DNA from: Gavia stellata
Lineage: Eukaryota > Chordata > Aves > Gaviiformes > Gaviidae
DNA length: 64,000 bases
Assembly (NCBI RefSeq): GCF_030936135.1
Contig: NC_082604.1
Coordinates: 6,765,001-6,829,000, forward strand
Direction of reading: 5' to 3'
A model generated the notes under the pieces. That model searched no databases. It saw only the letters and a program-made list of their open reading frames with translations, and was not told the origin of the DNA. The translations under genes and the position numbers were made by a program. Positions 1 to 14,955 of this stretch are shown here, piece by piece. Numbering within the stretch: position 1 is the stretch's first letter; every line of letters starts with the position of its first letter.

Positions 1-3000
1 ACTAAAACTCAAACAACAGTAGCCATGGATAGTAACGAAGCCTTCAGGAGCCCTATTAATTAGCAGCCAGTTCTCCCCAAGTTATCAGGAATGGTTTGCA
101 GTGTGTGGACAAATGGCAATAGCTGAAAACACTTACAGGCAGTGGAGATTTAATCAGAGGCTCAGGACAAGCTTTGCCCACAGTAGTGCTGTCCTGGGAC
201 GCAGCTACAGCGATGCTGCTCCCAAGGGTGCCTGTGGGGAGGTGAAGTGCTGGCAAGGTGAAGATGGGGGGAGGCAGGAGCAAGCATCTGTGCCTGCCCT
301 GGAGGTTCCCAGCTGGCATGGCTTGCACCGAGCCATTCTGCTGCCCGGCAGCATGCATGCATATACACGCACACAGAGTTTATCTGATTCCCCAAAATAC
401 TCCCCTGCTAAAATGAGACCTCCACTGGGCTGCAAGTCCCTGTGCTGCCCCTATTTGTTGCCTGTTGCTGGTTTGGTGGTTGTTCTTTAAACAGCCCCTG
501 ATGCTACATGAAATCTATGTGGCTTCCAGTAATGTCTCTGGTCCAAGTATGGTCATGAAGAGGAGTGAGAAAGTAACACACTCTATCAAGGAAATATTTT
601 GAGGTCTGCTTGGTTATACTGATGTTAGAGAAATTTAGTGTAGCTCTGTAGCTGCGGCTCAGCTCTCCCCACAAGCTGTGAGCAGCCTGTATCACTCTGC
701 TTCCCAGACTGTAGCGTTTCAGACGTCCCTGCAAAATGTTGCTCTTGGTGGTTTTTATTAATGCAGGGCATAGTGTGTGCTCCTCTCTAGGCTTTCAGCT
801 CCACAAAAAGATGGGGCGTTGTGGAAAGGGTGAGCGACAGCACTATCATCCTTATGGAGCCACCAGAGCTGAGAGATAGTGTCCTCCTCCGTGGAGGGGA
901 AGGGGTCTGGGGGAGGAACGTGTGACTCAGGGAGCCTGGAAATTAAAACTGATGGATACCAAGCTGGAAAGAAGGTTTTAGTTTAGCACTGAGAGCAAAT
1001 AGACACGGACCAAGAAAAGGCAAAATAAACTCTTCATTGCTTAAGATCTTAAAGCCGGTATCATCTGTCTGAAACAGGGCCTGGTACAGAAACAGGGTGC
1101 TCCCCGCGCAGAAACCTCAATGGAAACCAGGGAAGGGCTTTGGCTAGTTGTAGTCACTGACCTCTTTCCTTGCCCCGTGGCCCAGGCAGGTGGGTGGACG
1201 GCAGGTGAATCTCCCCCGGCACAGCTCGAAGGCTACAGCAGAGCTGTGACGTGAAAGGGGTCTGCAGGATGCACTGCTGTAAAAAATGTATCCTATAAAA
1301 TTGGTCAGTGACACACAGAGTTCACAAATGTCATTGTCTCAAATGTTAAAAGGGTTAAATCTTATTTTCTCTGGGGTTTTTTTTGTTTTTCTTTTTATGT
1401 GCCTGGTTTTTCTGTACAGTAGTGGAAAAATCACAGTCCCCAAATAATTGCTGGTCCACAACTAGCCTGCGTAGCAAGAGAACCCCAAAGAGCCTCCCCG
1501 GTCTGTCCTCTCCCCCAGTGCCCCAGCAGGACTTCACACAGCAAAGCATTTGCCCCCCGTTAAGCCACAAGCCATGTCTTTGCAGTGACAGCTGTATATG
1601 TTTTGGGATGCAGAAAGTGTCAATACTCCCTTCTCGGGGGACTGGGAGTAGCAAGGCTGGATTCGCACGCAGCCCCCCGCGGCAGCAGGGCATCCAGGGC
1701 AGCATCAGGCAGCGCAGGGAGATTACTGACATTTAAGGCAGTTTATTGCATTATTTGCCGTACAATGGGTCACGAAAGAGAATGTCAAAGAAGAGGGTAG
1801 ATAATAGGCTGTGAAAACAAAGAAAAAGCTTAATGGCTTTTTCTTTGCCTCTTTTTTCAAAGCCTATTAAGGCTTCTGGAAGTGTGCTAAAAGGCAAAGA
1901 GGTCCCTGCACTCTGAGTGTTACAGACATTTCCAGAAATTATATTTTCAGAACTGGGAAAGGGCAAATACAGAGGGAGTCTCTTCCTTTCAGCCATCTGA
2001 TGCTGCTGGGTGCACATGAAGCTGCCCTGCTCCTGTGGCCGTGGGCCATGGGTGCAACACGGTGCTGGCTCCTGGCAGGGCGGTGCTTGGAGCTCAGAGC
2101 TCGGGGGGACACTGGCTGTGGATATGACTTCCTCAAAAACTCCCAGCTGAGAGTTAGACAAAGCCATTTAATAGGTTAGAGATTAATCGCTCACCTCTGT
2201 GCACTCATGGCTGCAAAACATGGGTGAACATGCTGAGCCTGGTGTCACCCTTCAGTTCCCCTTTGAAGGGTGCACACGTGCCGTGGCCACAGCACTAAGC
2301 AAAGGTTAAGGCTGATGAACAACCAGGGTGTCCTGCAGCACTTCAGCTACACACAGCTGGACCCCAAGCATAATTCTGGACCTGCTGTTTAACTCTTTTT
2401 GTCCAGCTGCAAGTATTTAAAATGTCCTCCAGCACATCCGCAGTCCCCAGCAGTTCAAGTCTAAATGTCTTACAGTATGGGAAGGTGAATGTGGTCCTGC
2501 AATAACTGATTTTTTTCAGGACAACTATTTACAGTCTGTAGGAATTGCATTAAAAGCAGGAATCTTCTCTTTAAATGTATGTAGACTTTTCTTCTGGGGA
2601 GCTTCGAAACTTTGCAGCGGTGACTACGCTGTAAGAAGCAGCTGGGCAAAGGGAATGCTTTCCCCGGGGCAAGCAGTTGCGCAGTGATCTATTACAGCCA
2701 CTCCTCAACACTAGCTGAGCAGTGACACTAATGCCATCGACAGAGTAAGCTCTGTCAGCAGCCACCCGACAGGAGGGCATGCTGTGTGTGCGCCGGGAGT
2801 GCACAGGCAGGTTCCCAAAGTGCTTGCTGGTTTTGTGATGAGTTGCAATTTCCGGAGTTTTCCCTTCCCATTCCCAGTGGCTTTGTCTTGTCCTCCCACG
2901 CCACTTTGCCACGCTTCACTGCAGGCTCCAAGGACCTTGTCCCCGTATGGCTGGGTTCAGTGGCACTCTGAGTGCTTTGCAGCTGGGCTTGCCTGGGCAG

Positions 3001-6000
3001 CGTGCAGCATCCGCAGAGCCCGGCTTCCCGGGGGCTCGGGGATCACCAGGGTGTGACAGAGGCGTCAGTAGAGAGGGGCCTCTGGAAACACGGCCTCTGC
3101 CTGCATGCACCCCGCTGTTATGATAGTTTCTTGAAATTAGGGGGTTAGGTATGTAGCTGTCCCTGGGAGTGGCACCGGGGCTACCGGGAAAGGGAGTCAG
3201 CGGAAAAGATTGTGTGTCATGGTCTGTAAGCCTCTGTCAGATAAGGTACATCTGAAGTCTTATAACTGTAAAATGTCCAGCAGATAATTTCCTTTACTGT
3301 GCTAGGAATCTGCAATATTGCTGCGTGCCTGGCAGGCTAGGAAATGTAGATAAATTGTGGTTCCCGCACATGAAAGCTATACATCCCTGCTGTGGTTCAG
3401 GTGTCGTTTTTCTTACAGGTGAATGGCACGACAGCCTCAGGCCTCCTGCTCAGCTGGGGGGTCCTGCCGTCAGCTGCACCAGAGGAGCCTTGCTTCCAAG
3501 ACGTGACACTCACTACTCTGATAAATGACCAGTTCAAATAATAGGTCGAAATAAAAGTGTGAATTTCACCAGAGCCAGTGTTATTCACACTTGATATTTA
3601 TGGTATTGATGGGAACATCTGCCAGACTGACCTTAGTATCGTAAATGAGCCAGACTCCCCTCTTTGGCCACATTAAAATCAATTTGAGCCTCTGTTCCCC
3701 GAGATGAATTTAACTTTGGTGTCAGCAAAGCACTTTATCTCAACATACCAAAGACAAGCTTCGGCAAGGGCACAAACCCACCAGACATGCCAAAGAGCAT
3801 GAGGGCAAGAAGTCCTTCCCATAAGAAAGAAAGGTAATTGTGGCTTTTGGTGGTTTTTTTCCAAAGAGCTGAGGAGACTCTCAGCAGCTGTAGGGAAATG
3901 TCTGCATTCGCAGGGGTTATAATGTGGCAAACCTGGAGTTTCTGGTTCCCCACCCCAGGCACTACACCAGCCTGCATGCAAAATGAAGATCAATCGGTGT
4001 TGAGAGGAGAAGCAATGCAATGATCAGAAATCAGAATGCAAATCAAGCAGAAATTTCCTGTGATGTCAGGTTTTCAATGAAAATAATGTAATTGAGTGGA
4101 AGGGAAAGGAGGAACCACAACTTTTTGAATTAAGCATGGAAGCAAGTTGAGCAAATAATTTCTTCCCTGTTCAAGCAGAGGACATGTTTTTGCTTGGATT
4201 TACTGGCACCAGCTATTTCTGTACGAGGATCTAGGTCTGCCCAGCTGTTAAAATGTCACTCTCAATTTATGCTAGTGTAGGAGGGAACAAAATACAGCCT
4301 GCATTTGGTGCGAGGTGCATGAATTTGGAAAGGTCAAAGGAAAACCTGTGTGCTCGGAATAGTTCTGGAGAAGAGGGCTTCTCCCAGAGCGGTGGTTTCT
4401 GCTAGGGAGAGCAGTCCTCTGCTGCTCAAAGGCAGCCCAGAGCAGGGCATGGGATTGCTCACGCTGAAGGAAAGCCCGTCTGTGTGGCTGGTGCCCCTTC
4501 AGCAGTGTACAGAGCCCATGCAGTAGACCTTGGCATGGTGTCACTGCTGAGGGACATCTCACTGAACATACGCTGGTTTACATGGCTAAGATGTGCTCAC
4601 AGTCACCTAGGATCAATGTCCTTCTTCCTACGGTGCTAAGGGTTATGGGCACATTAACAATAGCTGTGTTTTAGCACCCCAGAGTTTCAATACAACAAAT
4701 TTATAACTCTACCACCTTGTAGCAAAGTAGAAAATTGCTTTAAAAATTAATGTAATTCGCAGAGAATTATTTCCTGTACCTGCAAGTTTTTAAACCTTAC
4801 GGTGCAAAAAAATAACTATCGCAGCTGAGTTTGCTGTATGCCTTCTGGTAATACCAGCAGAAGAGGATGATTTTTCCCTGACCTTTTCCTTCAGGGAGGA
4901 GAGGAGAACTACTAGACGAGAGACTTCATCTGTGTGCGAGACACACTGTACAGGCCATGGCGAGTGGAGTGACTGCACATCTTAGTTGAAATGCCAGAAA
5001 GATACCGATTCAGTGAAATGAATAAGGCATGTTTGAGGGGCTGTGGTCTGACGGAAAGAAGCAAGTGTCTGAAGTCGCATCAGCAACTTGCAGCAGCACA
5101 TGTGTCCTCAGAGGTTCCTGCTGCAGCATGACCCAAGTGTTCACGGGTTTGCTCTGTATAAAGTATTGCATTAGAGGGTGAATTTTGAGAGTGCATTTTA
5201 GGCAGTGCCAGCGGCAGATTTGCTCAGAAACCTCGGGTTTCAGGCGCGGATTTCTCAAGAGCTCCTACATGTGCAGCAGTGTTGCCATCAGCAGCAGATG
5301 GAGACTCCCAGCAAGTAACTGCAAAGTGTTATCTCACCAATGGTTAGTGCTGCTCTGCTAACGCAGGCCCCTTGCTGGGAGAGGTGCTCAGTGCTTTAAC
5401 CCACCGCAGGTCTCTTGAAGCAACTGGACAAGTGCTAGCAGAGTTGGTCACATCACTGTTTCAGGGACGGGTCCTGCTGAATAAGGAAGTCAGGAGATAC
5501 CTGTGATGTTTCCCGGGGTCCTGAGGACTTACCTTCTGCAGGAATGTGCATTACCAAGTCCCTGTTTCATCCACAGGTGAGCATTGGGTGCCCTTGCTGT
5601 CCCCTCAGTGCCTGCTGACCTCGCAGGAGGTCTTTAGTTCTCCAAAAACACCAATACTGTGATAAATGAGAATTTTAAACCATTGAAAGTATTTTAAACC
5701 ATTAAAACTAGGGAGAGGTAAAGGGGGAACCTAAATAAGAGTCTGTAGAGTCTATTACAACAACAAAACTCGGGCAAGTCTAAAAGTCGCTTGACTAACA
5801 CCAAGTAAACCCCTGCCCTGAATAGGCAGAAGATGGCATTGAAGTTGTAAGAAGGCAGGGTTTTTATTTATCTGCAAGGCTCGGAGTCTGTATCACTAGC
5901 ATCTGTAAAACACATTGTGCTCAGACATTTGCACAAGGGAGTTGTGGGGAAACTTGCTGCTTTCCTGAGTAGGAAGCTGTGGTGAAAGGCTGTTGCACAG

Positions 6001-9000
6001 ATGAAACGTCACAGAGCAAAGCAGACAAAGCCCCAGCCACCAAATGAACTTTGTAGTTAAATGGGATCCAGCACAACTTTATGGGTTTCTTGGTTTTCCC
6101 TTCCTCATGTGCTCCCTGACGCCAAATTTCCTGCCTAAGTGTTGTTTCTTCTTTTCTAGAAAACATGAAGGTCTTCAAGCAGGAGGTCCATGGAGGGCAT
6201 GTGTATGCTGGGAAAGCTGTCACATTTTCAGGGCTTGGGACAAAAGGCTGTCTGTGGCACGAGGGCAGGGGTTTTAAGTGTTGCGCTGCATTGAATTCTC
6301 ACCAGTGACGAGTAGTTGGATGACACAGAGTAAATGAGTGATTAAGTAAGAGTGAAAATGCCTTGGTGCAAATCAGTGGCTCTTTGTGGGCACATTGCTT
6401 TCAGCTCCACTCCCTCACACGTATTTTAACTGTGAGGCGCCAAAAGCCAAGATGTCCAAGCTCAAAATTAAATTCCAGTGGCAGAGCCTGGAACTGAACT
6501 TCCCAAACCACATTTTCCTTGCTTTGTATCTGTGCAAGGTGGAAGTATGCCCACCTCCCAGAGCATGTGCTTGTCGGCTAGGTTCACATTCTTTGCCGCT
6601 GTGTTTTATTCTCTGAGTGTAATATGTCAGCACAGCTCCAGAAAAAGGAAAGTTTGACATTTACAGGTATGCTTATATGCTTCCCTGTCCTAAAAAGCTA
6701 AGCAAACATGAACAACTTAATCTTTGAATGTAAAAGGCAGTTCTGCAAAGATTACCAATCAATCCAATCACTGACATACTACATTTTTTGTAAGTGCACA
6801 GACAGATCTATAACTCACATCACCCAGCAGGCTCAGAGTAGCGTCATTTGCTTTAAATCCTGTTATTCCAATTGCACGGTTTAATTATATTGAATGCTCA
6901 GGAGCATACACAGGAAGGAAAAACCCATTTGTCATCATTAGCTGGTGTGCCCTCCAGCCCCGGCACTTTGGAGCTGTGTAATGTTATTGATGGATCTGGT
7001 GTATCTCTGATCGGAAGCAAGTATTTAGCCACTTAATCCTTGATGAGACATTGATCTTCATTGGAGCTGGGACAGATGCTTACAGTGCTCGCACGTTGTA
7101 ACATTACCCGTCTGTTCATGCAGGAGGGATAAACAACATGCCTAAGTCCTTCAGCACAGTCCTGTCATGTCCTTGGTTAGCTGGGCACAGCTTATGCCTC
7201 ACATATGGTTTGGAAACCGATGGTGTGCTTGAGGCCAGGCAGGGCTTCACGTGTTGGGTTTTGTAGTGACGCTGGTAGCAGGTCTGGCGCAGGTCACCTT
7301 GGAGGACCAGGTGGAGACCACCATCCAGCGACTCCTCCATGCCAGTCTACCCTGCTGGCGGGCGCTTCCGTGTTCCTGACCGCTGGCGCTTCAGGGACCC
7401 TCCACCAAATGCTCTTTGCTGGGTTTCCACCTCCCTTCCATTCAGTGCCGCCGCAGTGAGGACAGTGCCCAAGCACTGCTGAGCAGTGGTGGTTGGTGCC
7501 AGCGCATCGGCTCCGCATGCAGGCAGCGCCCTGTGTGATGCTGCAACACGGCCGCTTTATCAGCCGTTGCGTTACATTTTTTCATGCAGTTCTGTGATTT
7601 TTTGCTTATCTGCTACCTTCCTGTAGCATGGCTCACCTCTCCAGCAGAAACGTGCATGGTTATCTGGTACGCAGTAATGAAGAAGAGATTAAAATACAAC
7701 TGCTTGGCACTAATAATCTCTGCTTAATCTCTGTCTCTGGAGTCAGTTAGCTCATGGACCTGCTGAAAATATTGAATTAAAGGGTGAATGAGTTATTCTT
7801 AAAATTTCATTTATTAAACTTATTATTAAACTGTATTCCTAATTTTTTTTTTCCATTTCAGGAAATGGAAACCGATCAGATGAAACATTTGCTTATGAGT
7901 GTTTTTGAGATCTGTGATAAAACAGCAGCTTTTTGGCACAGATGCATTATCAACTTTCATGAATGATGTGAGGTGGATTTGAATCTAATTTGTCACCTCT
8001 CCTTTGCTGATTCATTGCTAGTTCTTAAATGATGGGATAATTTTCTTTCTGAAAAACACATGTTTACAGAAAACTCTTCCCCCTGTACTTCTGTGAACCC
8101 ACTGACTGCTTTTCTGCCTCTGGCATTCCACAGCCAAAGTTTCACAGTTTAATGGTGTATTGGGTCTGTATGGCAGGGTATGGTCATTTGTCCATAAAGG
8201 CTGGATCACCTGAGGACACGGGACCCTGAGAGGTGACTTTGGAAACGAGAAAAGGGCCCTGTATCATTAGCTTTTGACTTTTTTCCTATGCTTTTTCTAT
8301 TTGTTCCATTTTGCATACCTGTGCATGCACAGTGCACCGTTAGCTCATGGTCTTGAGCAGTGCTGTGCTGGAGCCACTGACCACCTCAGTACCGGAAAGG
8401 CTGATGGTGTGCTGATTAGCCACCCCTGCCCCTGGGCCGAAGCAGCAGCAGTGTGGTGCCATGCCCCCCTTAGCCGGTGCAGACACCGGGCCCGATGCAG
8501 TGGTAAGGGCTGGGTGGGGCTTTCTCGTATGTCCTGTAGAAAATGACACCACTCGGGGCAACGGAGCCATTTCTGTAGGGGAAAACCTCTCAGCTAAACT
8601 GCATGTTCTCATCTGCATTGATAAAAACCAAGATGTAATGTAGTTTAGAAGACAAGTGGAAAAATAAGCATGGGGGAGGAAGGGTAATGAATCCAGAGGG
8701 CAGTGAGTTTTAAGGACACCTTTATTTCAGGAAATCAGTGTATATACATTTCAACCTAGTCTATGCCGGTAACACTTAGAAGACCAGGAACAAAAAAGTC
8801 CCACGGGCAAAGTGCAAAAATATAAGCAAAAGCCTCTAACACTCGCATGTGCTACATTGCAGGAGTGATTGCTCCTCCTAGTCTGAAAGTGCCTCTGTTC
8901 AAATGTAGAAATGGGGAGGATAACTACAGGCAAATTACAGACTGGTTGGTGAAAACAGAGGATAAACTGATTTGTTCTCCTGGGAGCAGGATAAGGTCAG

Positions 9001-12000
9001 GCCAGCATGTGTTGCAGTTACCAGATCTACCTCTGCTCTCTTCTGTTGCTTCCCATTAGCAAAAAACAATTTTATTTTTTTTTTAAATTTTTTTTTGGTG
9101 TGTCTTGCAGTTCAGAGAAAGAGATAAAAAATCTGCTGGAGCTCTTGAAATATCAGGTGCCTCCACCCAAGTGCAGGGTGCTCAGAAACAAAATGGTTCT
9201 TACATTTACATAAGAGCAAAAGGGTTTTTTTCAGCTCAAGAAATCAGTGATATGAGTTTATAGCATAAACATTAATGAGGCTGAATAGGCTGGTGTACAG
9301 CCTGAAGAGCACTAATGATCCATTCCAGTATGTGTGCAGGTCATACGTAAAAGTAATTCAAACCAGAGGCACCTGTATAATGTATTTCTACAGCATTGTA
9401 GATGTATGGTATTGCTGCAGCCGTTCCTTGAATAAAGCATGGCTGGCTTTACAATTAATGCTATCCTTACATCATCTTTATTTTCCCTCTCCTTGGATAT
9501 GTGAACATAAATTGTAAATAGATTAAGCTTTGAATTTGGAATTTTAATAAAAGTGAAGACCTTCCACACCCAAAGGATTGCACAGCAAAGTGACCTTTCA
9601 AATTGATAATGTAAGAAAGAGATGCTTATGGTTGAGGGGTGGGAAGTAAAGAAAAAAAAAAACCAAAACAAGTTTAAGAGTGTTTTTGCCTTGCTGTCAT
9701 GGAAAAGGTGGTACCTTCAAAGGTCACCCAAGCTGTCTCGTGAAGGTTTGCAGCATCCCATGTAGGCGTTCCCCCTGTTTCACACCACAACAAAAACCAC
9801 ATCGTCTAGTCCTGCTTAGTGTACTATATTTTAGCAAAACACAAACAGATGTAATCTGTGTTTGTTTAGCATCCTCCAGCACTGAGATTTGGTAGGAGAC
9901 TGGTGAAGAATGCCAGGAGAATACACAGGTCCTCAGGAGGACCCGGCATGCGCAGCCTTCTCCTGTCTTCCTTGGAGGAACGAAGCCCTGTGTCCAGGCT
10001 TGCAGATGCCACTGGCCTGACACTTGTCCCAGTGCTATTTGGCTACCACCATCCAAGAGGTCCTCTTCTGCCATGTGCTTGTGTCCCCTGGCCACTTCCA
10101 GCCTTTGTGCATGGTGGAGCACATCAGTCCTGACCGTACCACCAGCCTGTCTACATCTCTGTCCCCACATCTATGGTCTTCTCCCCCAGCCACCTCACCC
10201 TGCTGGCCTACACCCCTCTTTGGAGTTCTTTCTTAGGCCACCACCTCCAAATTAGCTGCTTCTCACCTGCACCTCCAACCCTCTGCCATGAAACACTCCT
10301 CCTTCCCTTCTCCATTCTCCATGGGCTGAGTTCAACCTCCTTCTGGCACTGGCACCGGCAGCCACCACCTTCTTAGTCTTCACCACTGACTGCAGCCTCC
10401 TGCATGCTTGTGGTGGCACACGAGGCTGAGCCAACACCATCTCAGGCACCATCTCTGGAGAAGCTCATCTCCTCTGCTTGCCAAAGGCTGTACCCTGCAA
10501 CCCAAAACTGTGGATGCTGCCACCCAGCACAGGGCTGGTAGGGTCTGTCCCCTGGGGGACACCCTGCTCTCCCCAGTCCATGAGGGGGGCAGAGCTCCAG
10601 GACAGGAGGCAGTGCATGTGAGTCCAGCCAGGGATGGATCCCACCACACCTACCTCAGCCGGTCCTTGGGGCTCAGTGCTAGGACAGGTGACCCACGACA
10701 TCCTGCTGTCTCCATCTGAGGGGGTCACCAAACCACCTGCCTCCATCTGTGGGAGCCACTCAGGGCTTTCTGTCTCGCCTAGTGGAGGCTGGGCAGTCTG
10801 TCCTGCTGGCAGCAAGGCCACCGAGAGGTGCATGTCCCTTCACATCTTGATTTTGGTCTGCAGCACCCACCCCATCTCTGTTTCTCAGAGATGGAAGGAT
10901 GCATACTCAGCCATCTCGTCTCCTACCTGTCCTCCTAAGACCTGCTCGTGGATGACAGAGCTTGGATGGACCCTGCTGACAGAGCTTGCTCAATGATGAT
11001 TTAGGCTATGGACAGGGTTTCTTCCGCAGGCTGCCCCAAACTGTACTCAGGCCCCCCCAGGGAGACCTCTGTGCCCTACAGGCAGCAGGACGGGTGCCCA
11101 CCACGTGGACCATACCATCCTACAGGAGCTCCCTGGCCCCCACCATGCAGTGAGACAACTACACCTGCACGTAGGTGGGTGACAGGGTGTAACCTGTGAG
11201 TCACCACTCACCCCCGTCCTGCCTTGCACGCAGGGCTCATCACCGAGCTCGCACATCACCGTGAGTGTGGGCACCACCAGCGTGGGGACAGCCAAGGCTG
11301 AGGACTTTGCTTTCCCTACAAACAGAGGGAACAGGAGAAACCAAAGCTTTTGTGCCCACCTTGCCATAGAGGGGACCTCTTTAGGAGTGACAGATAGGTG
11401 GGCATGGCTGCCTTGGTAAATACAGCCGTGCCAGCATGCATGGGGGCAACCTGCTCTCTTCATCCTGGTTTCGCTTGTCTAGCAGTGACTGAGACAGCAG
11501 GACATGTTTGCAGAAGGGTGTATGTGGCAACCTGGGTGTTTCCTATGACCCATTAGATGCTTTTCAACACAATAATTTGCTGTGCTGCCAGTCCGGAGTA
11601 CTGCCCTGGGATATCACCCTTACACACCGGGGTGATAGCACTGCACATGTATGCCATGGAAAACGTGATCTGAAACACCTTCACAACTGCCTGGCGTGTT
11701 TCACACAGGAGCTCTGCCTCAATGTGGCAAAGGCCATGCTCAGCCCCTTCCACTACTCTCGTGATGCCATCTGTGTGTCCCCCTGCCCGGCACCCTGCCC
11801 GTGCGGGCCACCCTGGCAGCTCACACAGACTGCATGTGGGGCTGAGCTGCCACCTTGCCCAGCCCCACAGCAGCACCCGATGCTGCCACCTTTTCCCATC
11901 CATTGCCCCACTGCAATGGGGTGTGCAACAGCCGCTCCACGGGGGTGCAGGGGTTCTACAGTTTCCGACTCCCCGGCTCTGCTTGGGTGACAGCTCACCT

Positions 12001-12735
12001 GCACAGCTGTGGCAGGGGATCAGCCTCTCCCCACGCCGGGTGTCTGGCCACGTCGCGGCAGGGCTGTGGGCGCGACGCCCCCGGCAGTGGGCTCTCTGGA
12101 AGGTACAGTCTGGCTCCCAGGGCTGACAGCTGCGTTTCTGCAGAGCTGACACTCCTGTGACTCATCTCGATGCTGTCTTGCACTCTGCAGACACAAACAC
12201 ACTTAACAACAAGTCTTCCCTGGAAGGGAAAGCACTGTGCTTTGATGGTTGCCACTGCATCATTTCCTCATGCCCCACCTTCAGACACTGAAGCATACTG
12301 CTGCCCCGAAGCATCACCTCTCACAAAGGCCCAGGGAGGTATTTGGTCCCTTCCCTACTAGCCTGTGGCTTTTGTGCACTTAGCATTTCAGACTTCAAAA
12401 CCTTGTCTACCCGTTTGGGAGATGGGTGTCCCTGCCTTTCTGCTTCCTCTCAGTCAGTGCATCCACTCTGCAGCTTCAAGGGGCTGCAGCAAGCACGCTC
12501 AGTGCAGCATTTCTATTTGAAACTGCTCCTGTCCCAGGCACTATACCCAGATTTTTGGACAGCAGCACATAAAGTTGAGCTGGCATCTTCCATAGGAAAG
12601 CTTAGCCTGCTCGTTTTATTTTCCCTGCCCAAAGCAATTTTTTACTGCTGCTCATCTCCTCTCTTTTTACAGCCAGGTCTACATGTGAGCTGGCTCTCAT
12701 GGTGTGCTCTTCCCTTTAACATCATTGACTTACTC
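1..12735. other. intergenic, no supported gene
   Basis: I see no recognisable protein family, RNA gene or young transposon here. Open frames are short, and those of similar length on the opposite strand overlap them, as expected by chance. From about 9900 to 12150 the + strand is C-rich and G-poor, which lengthens chance frames; the longest is about 199 codons on the - strand near 11553-12152. Isolated strong splice-acceptor-like tracts occur near 6158 and 7861 but are not followed by convincing exon structure. Confidence 0.6.
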
Positions 12736-14072
12736 AAACGTCATCCCTATCTTCAGGAAAGGCAGGAAGGAGCATCCAGAGAACTACAGGACAGTTAATC
12801 TCACCTTGATCCCTGGGAGGGAGCAAGATGAAATCTTGGAAACCATTTAAAAGGATACTAAGGACAAGAAGGTGATTGGATTCATAAAATCATGCCTGAC
12901 CAGCTTGATAGCTGCCTCTGAAGAGATGACTTTACTTGGTGGATGAAGTGAGAGCAGTGGATGTTGTTTATCTCAACTTCAGTATTGAAAGCCTTACTGT
13001 CTCCCATAATACCCTCATAGACAGACTCATAAAGTACGGGCTAGATAAGTGGACAGTGAGGTGGACTGAAAACTGGCTGAACTGCCCCACTCCAAGGGCT
13101 GTGATTAACAGCATGAAGTCCAGCTGGTGTCCAGACCCTTAGCAGAGTCCCTTGGAGGTCAAGACCGGGGCAAATAATGAAGATGCCTAACAATAATGGC
13201 CTGGTGCTAGGACAGAGTGCACCCTCAGCAAGTTTGCAGATCATACAAAACTGAGGGGAGTGGCTGATACACCAGGGGGTTGTGCCACCGTTCAGAGGCA
13301 CCTTGACAGGCTGGAGAAATGGACTGACCGGCACCTCGTGAGGTTCAACAAGGGGAAGTGAGAAGTCTTGCACCTGCGGAGGAACAACCCCAGGCAGCAG
13401 TAGTCTCTGGGGCTGATCGGCTGGAAAGCAGCTTTGCAGAGAAGGATCTGGGATCCTGGCAGAAACCAAGCTGTCCATGAGCCGGCAATGCACCATTGCA
13501 ACAAAAGCAGGCAACAGCAACCTGGGCTGCATTAGAATGAGCATTGCCAGCAGGTCAAGGGAGGTGATCCTTCCCCTCTACCTAGCACTGCTGAGACACA
13601 TCTGGAGTGCTGTGTCCAGCGCTGGGCTCCCCAGTACAAGAAAGACATGGACTTACTGGAGCACGTCCAGGGAAGGGCCACAAAGATGATCAAGGGACTG
13701 TAGCATCTCTCATAAGAGAGGCTGAGAGAGCTGGGACTGTTCAGCCTGGAGAAGAGAAGGCTTGCAAGGATCTTATCCATGTGTATAAACACCAATGGAT
13801 AGAGTAAAGAAGACAGAGCTCTTCTCAGCGGTGACAGTGAGAGGACAAGAGGCAATGGGCACAAACTGAAATACAGGACAGTCCATTTAAACATAAGAAA
13901 AAATGTTTACTCTCAAGATGATCAAACACTGGAACAGGTTGCCCAGATAATTTGTGGAGACAGCCTTGGAGATAGTCAAAACCAGATTGGACATGGCCCC
14001 AGGCAACCTGGTCTTAGCAAGGCATTGGAGTAAACCTCCGGAGGTCCCTTTCAACCTCAGCCACTCTGTGAA
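12736..14072 (+). mobile_element. old CR1 LINE fragment, ORF2 part, + strand
   Basis: The sequence reads as a degenerate CR1 reverse-transcriptase ORF in sense orientation. It begins at the segment encoding 'VIPIFRKG(R)KE...ENYRTVNLT' and runs through the 'AVDVVYLNFS' region to the 3' end at about 14072, where a weak ACTCTGTGAA tail remains. Many stops and indels break the frame, so it is inactive. It is clearly older than the - strand CR1 that follows at 14956, judging from the number of differences between them. It is truncated at the 5' end, as is usual for CR1. Confidence 0.85.
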
Positions 14073-14955
14073 CAAGGCCATCATCCTGGGCTCCCAGTCA
14101 AAAATAACTCACAGCATCAGCTTCTGTTTGAGGAATGCAGCTGCAGCTACTACAGTTCCCACAGCCTTTCCTTTGTGATTCCCTTCAGACATGTCTTTCC
14201 TGGCCTTAAACACCTGCAGTGACCCTCCAGTCCCTCTTTTCATGCTGCGACCCAAAGAGCCACTGCAGCGTTTCATATCAGCGTGCTTCCCCGCCTTCTT
14301 CTGCCACAGCACCTCACAGTGCCAGATGGTATCTGAAGGTCTTATCAGTGTGTGGTTCAGAGACATTTTACATGGCTCCTACCTTACGCACTGATGGTTT
14401 GTCCTCCGTGACAGACAAACCTGGGGGCTTTGGATGCCTGGCTGCCTCCCGAGGGCTGTGATGGGCACGCACATGTCTGTGGTTATAGGGTGGCTGCAAG
14501 GTGCGTAAGCCTTGTGGTGGAGCAGTGGAGTACCCATTGTGCTATTTTATGAGCATCCAAACACCATTAGCATCACTGCAATGAAGAAGTGTTACAGCTG
14601 GTCAGTTACTAAGAGTCAGTGGGCAGCGACAAAATTCCTCACTACCTACATTGCATGCTGATTACCGACACCAATTAAACAGCCCACCACTGAGCCCTTT
14701 GGGGCTTACAGCTCTCCCTTCCCCCTCCACTTCTGTAAACACAGGGTCCAACAAGTGAGGCTTATTGCCACCCACGTGAGATGCCAAGGCCTTGGTTCAG
14801 TTGACAGCATGAAGCTCTCGGGTGCTTTGGCTGTACCTGTGCTCAAACAGAAGTGCAGGCTGGAGCCCTGCCACTAGCTCCATCGTGCCCATCTCCTGCT
14901 CCATTCCTGCCCCAGGCACCAAACCCATCCCAAGGGACCGTCTGGGTGCAGCAGT

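Noticed and set aside
6158-6310. Acceptor-like tract followed by a 48-codon frame from ATG 6165
   Set aside because: No donor and no recognisable family. The frame is too short to support alone.
7861-7966. Strong acceptor-like tract followed by a short open frame
   Set aside because: The frame ends after about 34 codons and the donor-like GTGAGG follows the stop; no family resemblance.
11553-12152. 199-codon - strand open frame
   Set aside because: It shows no domain, no splice or promoter support, and overlaps other frames of similar length in a skewed, GC-rich stretch; most likely chance.
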